Source of the DNA: a virus
Virus record (IMG/VR): IMGVR_UViG_3300042894_006439
Coordinates: 1-56,556 of that record
Strand: one strand, 5' to 3'
DNA: 56,556 bases
A model generated the notes under the pieces. That model made no database searches. It worked only from the letters and a program-made list of their open reading frames with translations, and was not told the DNA's origin. Below, one piece after another: positions 50,578 to 56,556 of the stretch; positions within the stretch are counted from its first letter, which is position 1, and each line of letters begins with the position of its first letter. The position numbers and the translations under genes were made by a program.

Positions 50578-51415
50578 CTAAATAATTTAATAAATTTTCT
50601 ATAAGAACATCTGCTCTTTCTTTAAATTCCTTTTGTTTATCAAAGGTTTTATTTGCAGTATAATAATCTAAACCCTTATTTACATGAAAAGCTTGTACTA
50701 GATTATCTGGTACGAATACACCAGAATATTTCATTTGCATAATATATGGTAATACTGCTGATTTAGGATCAATTGTAAAAGGATCTGATATTACATCATA
50801 TGACTCAGGTAATTTATTTTTTGTATAATCGTTAGCACCATCATCACCGTGTACATAAAAAGCTGCTACTTTACCATCCAAATGATTTCGTAACATATTT
50901 TCATATTTACCTGACTTTGAAAGTTTACCTGTAATTTCTGAGTTTTTAATATTTTTAGGACCCATTAGATTTTTTGCATCATCAACTGCAAGAGTTTGAT
51001 TTACACAAACTAATCTATCAAAAAAAGCTTTTACTTGTGAAGTTAAAGAAAACCAGTGAACAGGAGATATAATAATAAATGCATCACATTCTTGTAGTAG
51101 TTTATATATATCTAAGTCGTGCATTAAATCGGGTTTCTTCTTATCACCTTTGAAGTAACAAGAACAAGGAAAGTGACAGTGATAACCACCTGCAGTTGAT
51201 ATACAACCTTTACACGGTTGAACAATTGGTTGTTTTGCTTGATTAACAGCTAAGTCAATTGTATGAAAGTCAATAAATGGTAGCCATTTATCTTTGATAT
51301 AATCGACTATATCATGACTTTTAGAACTCATATCAGAACAACTATCTTTATCCCTTGGTGAGCCTTGTATTATTAATATTTTTGGTTTATTATCCCCTAA
51401 TTTTCTAATTTGCAT
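50564..51415 (-). CDS. NAD(P)H-dependent FMN reductase/flavodoxin-like oxidoreductase
   Basis: 283 residues, longer than the usual 180-200. The flavodoxin fold is clear: KILIIQGSPRDKDSCSDMSS (12-31; FMN phosphate loop G-S-P-R), CKGCISTAGGYHCHFPCSCY (about 71-90; Cys-rich, possibly iron or zinc), DAFIIISPVHWFSLTSQVKA (about 112-131) and FFDRLVCVNQ. The cysteine cluster and the C-terminal extension (about 215-283) are unusual. It probably reduces flavins, quinones or disulphides with NADPH. A late-type box lies 5 bases before its ATG. Confidence 0.85.
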   Translation of the reverse strand: MQIRKLGDNKPKILIIQGSPRDKDSCSDMSSKSHDIVDYIKDKWLPFIDFHTIDLAVNQAKQPIVQPCKGCISTAGGYHCHFPCSCYFKGDKKKPDLMHDLDIYKLLQECDAFIIISPVHWFSLTSQVKAFFDRLVCVNQTLAVDDAKNLMGPKNIKNSEITGKLSKSGKYENMLRNHLDGKVAAFYVHGDDGANDYTKNKLPESYDVISDPFTIDPKSAVLPYIMQMKYSGVFVPDNLVQAFHVNKGLDYYTANKTFDKQKEFKERADVLIENLLNYLDEKD

Positions 51416-51420
51416 ATTAG

Positions 51421-51431
51421 TATATATAAAA
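51421..51431 (-). promoter_or_regulatory. Late-type box on minus strand
   Basis: Read on the minus strand, TTTTATATATA is followed by CTAAT and the ATG at 51415. It overlaps the T-tract of the terminator at 51428-51457. Confidence 0.45.
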
Positions 51432-51457
51432 AAACTCAGATTATAAATCTGAGTTTT
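51428..51457 (-). terminator. Intrinsic terminator
   Basis: AAAACTCAGATT-ATA-AATCTGAGTTTT hairpin followed on the minus strand by a run of T's. It ends the unit of the gene at 51465-51803. Confidence 0.85.
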
Positions 51458-51464
51458 TAAATAT

Positions 51465-51803
51465 TTATGATAATTGTGTTTTGATTAGTTTCTCAAGTTT
51501 ACTTAAATCTTGAGCATCTACATTTGTTAGAATGCCATCAACAAAAACCTCTGTGATTGTTATATCAGTATCAGTAACAAAAACTTCACAAGAACCTGGT
51601 GTCCACCAGTCTCCACTTTCTTCTTCGATAGTACCTTCAACACAAAGTTCATAGTTTACAGTTACTTCTACATCATCATATTCAAAGGACATATATTGAT
51701 CTTTTTCAGTGAAAGATCCTTCATTCTCATATACCATATCAGAGAAAGAGTCAGAAGATATAAAGTTACCGTCAACGAATTTTAAAGTGTCTATAGAGTT
51801 CAT
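51465..51803 (-). CDS. Acidic hypothetical protein
   Basis: 112 residues, strongly acidic, beta-rich, beginning MNSIDTLKFVDGNFISSDSF, with YMSFEYDDVEVTVNYELCVE and EEESGDWWTPGSCEVFVTDT in the middle and a helical end (DAQDLSKLEKLIKTQLS). High acidity could mimic DNA, a known anti-restriction trick, but nothing else supports this. It has a complete Bacteroidota-type promoter (TTTG, 20 bases, TATATTTG) and so is likely an early gene. Confidence 0.65.
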   Translation of the reverse strand: MNSIDTLKFVDGNFISSDSFSDMVYENEGSFTEKDQYMSFEYDDVEVTVNYELCVEGTIEEESGDWWTPGSCEVFVTDTDITITEVFVDGILTNVDAQDLSKLEKLIKTQLS

Positions 51804-51835
51804 AGTGATATATTTGTTGTTATTTGATTACAGTA

Positions 51836-51867
51836 CAAATATACGGTGATTACCCCGATAATCCAAA
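51836..51867 (-). promoter_or_regulatory. Bacteroidota-type promoter (TTTG...TATATTTG)
   Basis: On the minus strand TTTG (complement 51864-51867) is followed after 20 bases by TATATTTG (complement 51836-51843), the host consensus TTTG/N19-21/TAnnTTTG. The ATG at 51803 lies 32 bases beyond. Confidence 0.6.
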
Positions 51868-51882
51868 TATTATGGGGTAATT
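51849..51882. other. Stable hairpin overlapping a stop codon
   Basis: ATTACCCC, G, ATAAT, then a short loop, ATTAT and GGGGTAAT form a long stem. The stop codon of the gene ending at 51870 lies within it. T's follow only on the plus strand, where no gene precedes it, so it is more likely an RNA-processing or mRNA-protecting 3' structure for that gene, or an operator over the adjacent promoter, than a plus-strand terminator. Confidence 0.5.
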
Positions 51883-52298
51883 TTTTTAATTTCTGAGAAA
51901 ATACTTTTCCTTGGTTGTCTCTGTTTTAATTCAGTCTTTGAATGTGTATGTGATTGTTCAACTTTTTTTACATTCGGTACAGTTTCTTTGAAATTACTTG
52001 CCAGATTATCGTAGATACCCTGCCATTTAGATCTGTTTATACCTGCCTTTTCAAGGTAAGTAAAGATACTTTCTTTAGGTATCTCACCGAATTTTTTTCC
52101 TGATGCAACAACTGCATCTAATAAAATGTTTACTATATCCATATTTTTCATATTTTTGTTTTTTTCTTTTTCCTTCTTTTCTTTATACCAACCTTTTTTA
52201 CCTGCAATTCCTGGAAGTCCTTTTGGACCTGGTAAACCAGCACGACTAAGGTCATGTAATTCTTTCATACGTTCCCATTTTTCAATCATTCCTGCCAT
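51870..52298 (-). CDS. Hypothetical protein with short collagen-like segment
   Basis: 142 residues. After an N-terminal helix (MAGMIEKWERMKELHDLSRA) come five G-x-y triplets (GLPGPKGLPGIAGKKG, about 21-36), a basic linker (KEKKEKEKNKNMKNM), then a helical domain (DIVNILLDAVVASGKKFGEI; YLEKAGINRSKWQGIYDNLA) and a His/Ser/Lys-rich tail. A collagen-like piece with basic linker is seen in some phage tail fibres, but five triplets are too few for a stable triple helix alone. The gene lies 1 base after the kinase gene stop. Confidence 0.65.
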   Translation of the reverse strand: MAGMIEKWERMKELHDLSRAGLPGPKGLPGIAGKKGWYKEKKEKEKNKNMKNMDIVNILLDAVVASGKKFGEIPKESIFTYLEKAGINRSKWQGIYDNLASNFKETVPNVKKVEQSHTHSKTELKQRQPRKSIFSEIKKITP

Positions 52299-52299
52299 A

Positions 52300-52776
52300 T
52301 TATATTAAAATTATTTTATCAAATCCTTCATCATCTGTTGGTAAAACGAAAGAATCCATCATTGATTTAATTACAAATGGTGGTATGAATTTATTTTCAT
52401 TGATTGATCTGAAATCGTTTCTTCTTTTGTATTCTTCTGAATCTAAGATTGGTAATACAACAGATACTTTGTAATAATCATTAGAGAAGTAAGAAAGGTT
52501 TTTAACTCTTACTTTTCTTGATAAGTTAGTCATGTCGATGATAACATCTACTTTTTGAGTAGCAGCATCAGTTATTCTTTTAGCTAATAGTTTATCAACT
52601 GCTTTTTGATCAACAGTTTTAAAAGCTAGGTTATAATCTCTTGTACCTGCAACTTCCATAAGGATCTCATCTCTGGATATAGCAAGAGTATCTGGGTAGT
52701 TTTCTCTTACCCAAGTAGATTTACCAGACATTGGTATTCCTGATAGTATTATAACGAATGGTGATTTTGTTTTCAT
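52300..52776 (-). CDS. Polynucleotide 5'-kinase domain protein (PseT-like)
   Basis: 158 residues. The N-terminus is FVIILSGIPMSGKSTWVREN (7-26), with the P-loop G-x-P-x-S-G-K-S-T, then SRDEIL (Asp 36 as general base), VDVIIDMTNLSRKVRVKNLS (about 76-95) and an arginine (YKRRNDFRS, about 116-124) for phosphate contact. This is the kinase half of T4 Pnkp; the 3'-phosphatase half is missing. It phosphorylates 5'-OH ends, which the Rnl1-type ligase at 13550 can then seal. A consensus Bacteroidota promoter (TTTG, 19 bases, TATATTTG) ends 5 bases before the ATG. Confidence 0.85.
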   Translation of the reverse strand: MKTKSPFVIILSGIPMSGKSTWVRENYPDTLAISRDEILMEVAGTRDYNLAFKTVDQKAVDKLLAKRITDAATQKVDVIIDMTNLSRKVRVKNLSYFSNDYYKVSVVLPILDSEEYKRRNDFRSINENKFIPPFVIKSMMDSFVLPTDDEGFDKIILI

Positions 52777-52781
52777 AATTA

Positions 52782-52812
52782 CAAATATACGAATAAAATT
52801 CGAGTTGACAAA
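52782..52812 (-). promoter_or_regulatory. Bacteroidota-type promoter (TTTG...TATATTTG)
   Basis: On the minus strand TTTG (complement 52809-52812) is followed after 19 bases by TATATTTG (complement 52782-52789), ending 5 bases before the ATG at 52776. This is the best host-type promoter in the window. Confidence 0.65.
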
Positions 52813-52823
52813 TTTTATATATA
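52813..52823 (+). promoter_or_regulatory. Late-type box TTTTATATATA
   Basis: Variant of the late box, 26 bases before the ATG at 52850, directly back to back with the host-type promoter on the other strand. Confidence 0.45.
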
Positions 52824-52849
52824 AGAAATAAATAAAGTTTTATAATAAT

Positions 52850-54751
52850 ATGATAAACAAATATAATGATTTCATTCTCGAAAGACTACTAAATGAGTCG
52901 GTAATATTTTATGCACCTCCATTTAAAAAAGTCTTAAAAAAGTTATCTAATGAGCCTATTTCTAAAATACTATTAGATACAGAAAGAACTGATATAAAAC
53001 CAGATATAACATTTGTCAATTTAGACAAAGAAGGTTATGTTTCATTTACAACGATGAAGAATACCAAAAAGATTTTAGCGGATAGATTCTCAGATGTTTT
53101 TGATGAAGAAGGTTTAGAAAATACATTAAACAATGATCCGCTTATTGGTGATGATATATGGAACTTACATGATGGTGCTAATACTATTAGACACGAGTCT
53201 CCTTTAAGAGGACAAGGTATGTTAGGTGATGCAGATCCATATGAAAAGGCTAGAAATCCTATTAAGTTAGGTCGTTTTATAAATAATATATTCCCTGGTA
53301 AATTTACTGCAAGAGAAGTAGAAGAATTTGTAAATAAATTCAAATCTACATTAGAACAAAGTGGTGAAAGATTTATTGAAGTATCAGGTGATGAAATTGC
53401 AGAATGGTATGACTATAATAGTTATAAAATTATGAATGGCTCATTAGGTAGTTCTTGTATGGCAAGATCAGAAAAAAGAACATTTGAGATTTATACTGAT
53501 AACCCAGAGGTGTGTAGAATGTTAGTTTTATTGGAGGATGATAAACTAATTGGAAGAGCACTTATTTGGAAAGTAATTGATGATGTTGATACAGTTTCTA
53601 AAGAAGATCACTTAAATATTAAATATTTCTTAGACAGACAATATACTATAAAAGATTCTGATGTAGAAAAGTTTAGAACTTATGCAATTGAGAAAGGTTG
53701 GGCTTATAAAACACATAATAATCATCATAATCTAGATTCGGTAACATTTGAAGATAAGAATTATAGACTAGAGATGAAAGTTCAACTTAATCGTAAGGAA
53801 TATAGTAGATTTCCTTATGTTGATACATTTAGAAGATATGATCCAAGAACTGGAATACTTACTAACGATAGTAATAATGAAGAGGATGCGATTGGATGTT
53901 ATATTTTAGATAGTACTTCTGGTGGATATAATGAGGTTACAGATGATGTTTGGTCAGAATGGCATGATTGTGAAATTAGTAGGGATGAAGCTATCTATTC
54001 TGAAGAATTACAAGATTGGATATACGAAGAAACTTCTATTACTGTTAGAAGAGGATCTCGTGCTGGTGTTTATCCTGAAAATTATGATGAACTTTGTTGG
54101 TCTGAATGGGATGATGAATACTATCATAGTGATAATGCAACTTGGTGTGATGATTATCAGGATTATATCTTTGAAGAAGATGCGGTTTCTGTAGTTACTA
54201 GCGTTGATGATGATGGTGATATTTCCAGTGGTTGGAGTGACCAATACTATCATAAAGATGATAAAGATACTATTATCTTAATGGATAAAGTAAAAGAAAA
54301 GGAATGGTATAAAAAATTAAAAACTGAAGATCGTGATTGGAGAGATAAAGAAGCTATTAAGTTAGAACTTGTTACATTAGATTATAAAAATGAATACGTA
54401 TTAAACATTTTCCAAATAGAAACATTTTTACTAAAAACTGATGAAGAAAAAGATTACTTCTATCTAACAGAAGAAGATGCTGAATTACTCGGATATGAAA
54501 TTGATAAAGTAAGTGATGATGATGATAATCTTGATAAGTATAGAAGAATAACTGATTGGTTTGACTATTATAAAGATATAGAAACTTATAAAGACAAACC
54601 TACTTTATTTAGAGACAAACCACTTATAACAGTTGAAGAATTGAAGAATAAAATAGATGGAATCATAGATTCGGAAAAAGAGGATAATGAAAAATTAGAT
54701 CCTCACTATTGGACACAAAGATCTGAATTTTTACAAAAATGGTTTGAATAA
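52850..54751 (+). CDS. Large hypothetical protein with W/Y/D-rich repeats and leader-like N-terminus
   Basis: 633 residues, beginning MINKYNDFILERLLNESVIF. The start has two leader-like sites (FILE-R and LLNE-S). A middle domain includes IMNGSLGSSCMARSEKRTFE and DNPEVCRMLVLLEDDKLIGR (about 195-240), a recognisable hypothetical-phage-protein pattern. The C-terminal part (about 370-500) repeats a W/Y-rich acidic unit (VWSEWHDCEISRDEAIYSEE; DELCWSEWDDEYYHSDNATW; GWSDQYYHKDDKDTIILMD). The repeats may bind metal or glycan; the function is unknown. Read from a late-type box and ended by a strong terminator. Confidence 0.7.
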   Translation: MINKYNDFILERLLNESVIFYAPPFKKVLKKLSNEPISKILLDTERTDIKPDITFVNLDKEGYVSFTTMKNTKKILADRFSDVFDEEGLENTLNNDPLIGDDIWNLHDGANTIRHESPLRGQGMLGDADPYEKARNPIKLGRFINNIFPGKFTAREVEEFVNKFKSTLEQSGERFIEVSGDEIAEWYDYNSYKIMNGSLGSSCMARSEKRTFEIYTDNPEVCRMLVLLEDDKLIGRALIWKVIDDVDTVSKEDHLNIKYFLDRQYTIKDSDVEKFRTYAIEKGWAYKTHNNHHNLDSVTFEDKNYRLEMKVQLNRKEYSRFPYVDTFRRYDPRTGILTNDSNNEEDAIGCYILDSTSGGYNEVTDDVWSEWHDCEISRDEAIYSEELQDWIYEETSITVRRGSRAGVYPENYDELCWSEWDDEYYHSDNATWCDDYQDYIFEEDAVSVVTSVDDDGDISSGWSDQYYHKDDKDTIILMDKVKEKEWYKKLKTEDRDWRDKEAIKLELVTLDYKNEYVLNIFQIETFLLKTDEEKDYFYLTEEDAELLGYEIDKVSDDDDNLDKYRRITDWFDYYKDIETYKDKPTLFRDKPLITVEELKNKIDGIIDSEKEDNEKLDPHYWTQRSEFLQKWFE

Positions 54752-54756
54752 AATAA

Positions 54757-54782
54757 AAAAGACTCCAATTGGAGTCTTTTTC
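54757..54782. terminator. Bidirectional terminator
   Basis: AAAGACTCC-AATT-GGAGTCTTT with A/T tracts on both sides. It serves the plus gene ending at 54751 and the minus gene ending at 54782. Confidence 0.85.
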
Positions 54783-55504
54783 TATTTAAATGCTTTTAAA
54801 ACTTTAACTTTATGTCCTGCGGTTGTATGAACTCTATGATAACCATCAATAAGTCGGTATTTACCCCTACTAAATGTTACAACACCTCTAATTCCTTTAT
54901 AATTTCTATCACTATAGAATTCTAAATCTTTTTTCTTTACTTTACTGTGATGTTCAATAGAGCCAAAGTTTATATCACTTTTATCTACTTCAATAATCTC
55001 ATATTGACAATGTTCTAAGTCTGGTAGTAAACTACCATACTCTAAACCTAATAGGTACTCAACACGACCTGATAAATCATCAATAGAAAAAGCAATGTTT
55101 AATTCTTCCTCTATTTTAGAAGCAATGTTTTGGCTTAAGAAAACACCTTCAATTTCTTGTCCATAGTAACCACCACATACTTCAACAGTATAATAATCTG
55201 GTTCCCATACTTTATATTTTCTTAAAACTCTATCAATAGTATAACGGTTTATATCTTCACCTATTCCATAAAGTATTTGACTTAGTTTACCTTCTCTTTT
55301 ACCAGATAACGTAGTATTGTCAAACAGTTCATCATAAATTAGATTTACCATTTTAGTGACTTCAACATGAGTAACTTCTGTGTCATAAATCATACCACAA
55401 CGACAAATTCCCTCATCATCACAACCGTTATTACTACAGTCGTATTCTGAGTGGTAATCAATATTGACACAACGATAATGTAAATCTATTTTATCTAGGT
55501 TCAT
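54782..55504 (-). CDS. Hypothetical protein with ParB-like C-terminal motif
   Basis: 240 residues. The N-terminus has a cysteine cluster (YDCSNNGCDDEGICRCGMIY, about 20-39) likely to hold zinc. The middle is helical. The C-terminal segment RGKYRLIDGYHRVHTTAGHK (about 214-233) resembles the G-x-H-R motif of ParB/sulfiredoxin-like domains, which bind CTP or ATP or act as nucleases. Only this part matches, so the call is tentative. It overlaps the next gene upstream by 14 bases. Confidence 0.6.
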   Translation of the reverse strand: MNLDKIDLHYRCVNIDYHSEYDCSNNGCDDEGICRCGMIYDTEVTHVEVTKMVNLIYDELFDNTTLSGKREGKLSQILYGIGEDINRYTIDRVLRKYKVWEPDYYTVEVCGGYYGQEIEGVFLSQNIASKIEEELNIAFSIDDLSGRVEYLLGLEYGSLLPDLEHCQYEIIEVDKSDINFGSIEHHSKVKKKDLEFYSDRNYKGIRGVVTFSRGKYRLIDGYHRVHTTAGHKVKVLKAFK

Positions 55505-55814
55505 TTTTTTTTAATTTTTGACTTGGTTTAATGTTTATGTAATAGTTACACCAAGCATCATTTTCATTTAATTTTTGTTTAATATAAACTTCTTCTTTAC
55601 ATAACGCATTATAAATCTTTAAACGTGCTTTAGGACTTACTGCATACCAACTAATTGGTAGTATTTCATCACTTTCGTAAGGATCTAGTTTAATTCTATC
55701 AATGACAACTTTTTTATCATAGATAGGTCTATCAAGCCATATAAATCCGATATGATCTATGGCCTTTACCTTATCTCTAATTTTAATAATTAGATGTGTA
55801 TCTAAAAATGTCAT
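55491..55814 (-). CDS. Hypothetical protein
   Basis: 107 residues. It begins MTFLDTHLIIKIRDKVKAID and contains YESDEILPISWYAVSPKARL with a Trp-Tyr pair, then LKIYNALCKEEVYIKQKLNE and a basic tail. No motif is recognised. Start and end overlap both neighbours (4 bases with the cREC-like gene, 14 with the ParB-like gene), so the three are translated together. Confidence 0.6.
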   Translation of the reverse strand: MTFLDTHLIIKIRDKVKAIDHIGFIWLDRPIYDKKVVIDRIKLDPYESDEILPISWYAVSPKARLKIYNALCKEEVYIKQKLNENDAWCNYYINIKPSQKLKKNEPR

Positions 55815-56227
55815 ACTGGTTTGTTGTTTACGATACCATTGTGGTAGTATCTAAAGTTTGTAATGTCTTTACCTTCTACTTTATCTAAAAAGTTTAATAC
55901 TGCTCCTATTATATTTCTTTTTCCAGAAGTGTTGTCTGTATGAGCATACCAATCTGGAAACTTTTTGTTATTATCTAAACAGTAATCAATTAAATAATCA
56001 ACCGCAGACTTACCTGTGTACTCAACTCCGTCTTTGTAACAAGCTAAATCATGATCAAAAGAAATCAAATCAATTTTGTCAAAGTGTTTATCCACTAAGT
56101 CAATAAAGTCAAAATAATCTCTAACAATTATCCATTTATCTTTTTTAGAATAGTCCACACCAAGACCTTTACTCACATTGTGAGACATTGATGGAATACG
56201 GATATCATCTAAGAATATATTTTTCAT
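55811..56227 (-). CDS. cREC-like (cyclic-phosphate processing receiver-like) protein
   Basis: 138 residues. It begins MKNIFLDDIRIPS (the L-D-D-x-R-x-P start of this receiver-like group) and has LISFDHDLACYKDGVEYTGK (about 54-73; F-D-H-D-L and a T-G), then WYAHTDNTSGKRNIIGAVLN (about 93-112; the H-x-x-N-x-x-G-x-x-N-I end). I recall this fold from comparative studies of RNA-repair loci as a predicted cyclic-phosphate-processing enzyme. Its presence in a genome with RNA ligase, kinase domain and 2H phosphoesterase fits RNA-end repair. It overlaps the upstream gene's stop by 3 bases. Confidence 0.75.
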   Translation of the reverse strand: MKNIFLDDIRIPSMSHNVSKGLGVDYSKKDKWIIVRDYFDFIDLVDKHFDKIDLISFDHDLACYKDGVEYTGKSAVDYLIDYCLDNNKKFPDWYAHTDNTSGKRNIIGAVLNFLDKVEGKDITNFRYYHNGIVNNKPV

Positions 56228-56556
56228 ATTGAGTAATGTTTTAAAAAGTCTTTCTCGACTTGTTTTAATGAGTTTATTCCGACATCAGTTATTCTATCTA
56301 ACACGATGTCTATTTCTAAGTTATTATAAATCCAATGTTCTAGATCATCTAAAAAGAAATCATATTTAAAAAGATTCTTTTCATCTAATTTATCTTCTAA
56401 TTCATACTCAACGTCTATTTTGTTGTAAATTATATCTTGTGATAAATCTAAACACTCGTGAGCAATTAAATTATTAGTAAGTATCTTACTATATTTAGCT
56501 ACTTCAATTGGTGTTGATATAACATAACAACAATAAATATTATTATCTTCATAGTC
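56224..56556 (-). CDS. Hypothetical protein, 5' end cut by window edge
   Basis: An open frame of 110 residues enters from the right edge and stops with TGA at 56224-56226, overlapping the ATG of the cREC-like gene (ATGA). The visible part reads DYEDNNIYCCYVISTPIEVA at the edge and KQVEKDFLKHYSI at the end. The middle is helical and acidic (VEYELEDKLDEKNLFKYDFF). No family is recognised. Its overlap makes it part of the 54782-56556 unit. Confidence 0.6.
   Translation of the reverse strand, partial: DYEDNNIYCCYVISTPIEVAKYSKILTNNLIAHECLDLSQDIIYNKIDVEYELEDKLDEKNLFKYDFFLDDLEHWIYNNLEIDIVLDRITDVGINSLKQVEKDFLKHYSI

Noticed and set aside
51849-51882. Plus-strand intrinsic terminator
   Set aside because: It has a T-run but no plus-strand gene upstream within the unit, so a different role is more likely.
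1-56556. Possibility that this is a bacterial chromosome segment because of dnaK, grpE, dnaJ, clpC and a T9SS protein
   Set aside because: These genes sit among gp32, Rnl1-type ligase, tail-like proteins, T4-like late promoters and tightly packed short phage genes. The composition looks uniform by eye.

Overview
The window looks like part of the genome of a large, AT-rich, T4-related tailed phage of a Bacteroidota (probably flavobacterial) host. Phage markers are a gp32-type single-strand binding protein, a T4 Rnl1-type RNA ligase, a polynucleotide-kinase domain, an R2 ribonucleotide reductase, a tail-tube-like protein and T4-late-like promoters. The host is inferred from a protein ending in a type IX secretion (T9SS) sorting domain, TAnnTTTG boxes of the Bacteroidota -7 type, A-rich leaders and little sign of Shine-Dalgarno sequences. 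No integrase, tRNA or CRISPR array was seen. All family calls rest on reading the sequence; no search was run.

Layout. 1-1297 (minus): a KOW-like protein and a UvdE repair nuclease. 1430-7974 (plus): an export and surface module with a T9SS cargo protein, two small membrane proteins, a CsgG-like pore protein, a huge Ser/Thr/Asn/Gly repeat protein with a barrel-like C-terminus, and a secreted HExxH protein. 7985-30975: mostly plus-strand late genes, including virion-like proteins and a family of proteins sharing an MK-x-x-K-x-F-x-E leader, mixed with minus-strand enzymes (DnaK, RNA ligase, GMP reductase-like). GrpE and DnaJ, NrdB with a structured RNA leader, gp32 and two HNH proteins are also here. 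30968-46975 (minus): about 18 genes for glycan synthesis, with GDP-fucose synthesis, a GT10 fucosyltransferase, many other glycosyltransferases, and a sub-cluster containing a RuBisCO-like protein, cupin, nucleotidyltransferase, TylF-like methyltransferase and a GDPD-like protein. 47055-56556: a ClpC-like ATPase, an FMN reductase, the kinase domain, a cREC-like protein, a ParB-like protein and hypotheticals.

How it fits together. Plus-strand genes are mainly virion or late genes, many behind TTTAATATATA boxes. Minus-strand genes are mainly metabolism, repair and glycan genes, several behind TATCTTTG or TATATTTG boxes. Both box types often lie only 3-5 bases before the ATG, which suggests leaderless mRNAs. 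DnaK, DnaJ, GrpE and ClpC would form a phage-owned proteostasis set. Rnl1-type ligase, kinase, a 2H phosphoesterase and cREC suggest RNA repair or counter-defence.

Most interesting: about ten late proteins share a short leader resembling the capsid-targeting, protease-cleaved leader of T4 internal proteins. Two are enzymes (a 2H phosphoesterase and a DEDDh exonuclease), so the phage may package and inject an enzyme cocktail. Next are the RuBisCO-like glycan sub-cluster and the T9SS/CsgG surface module.
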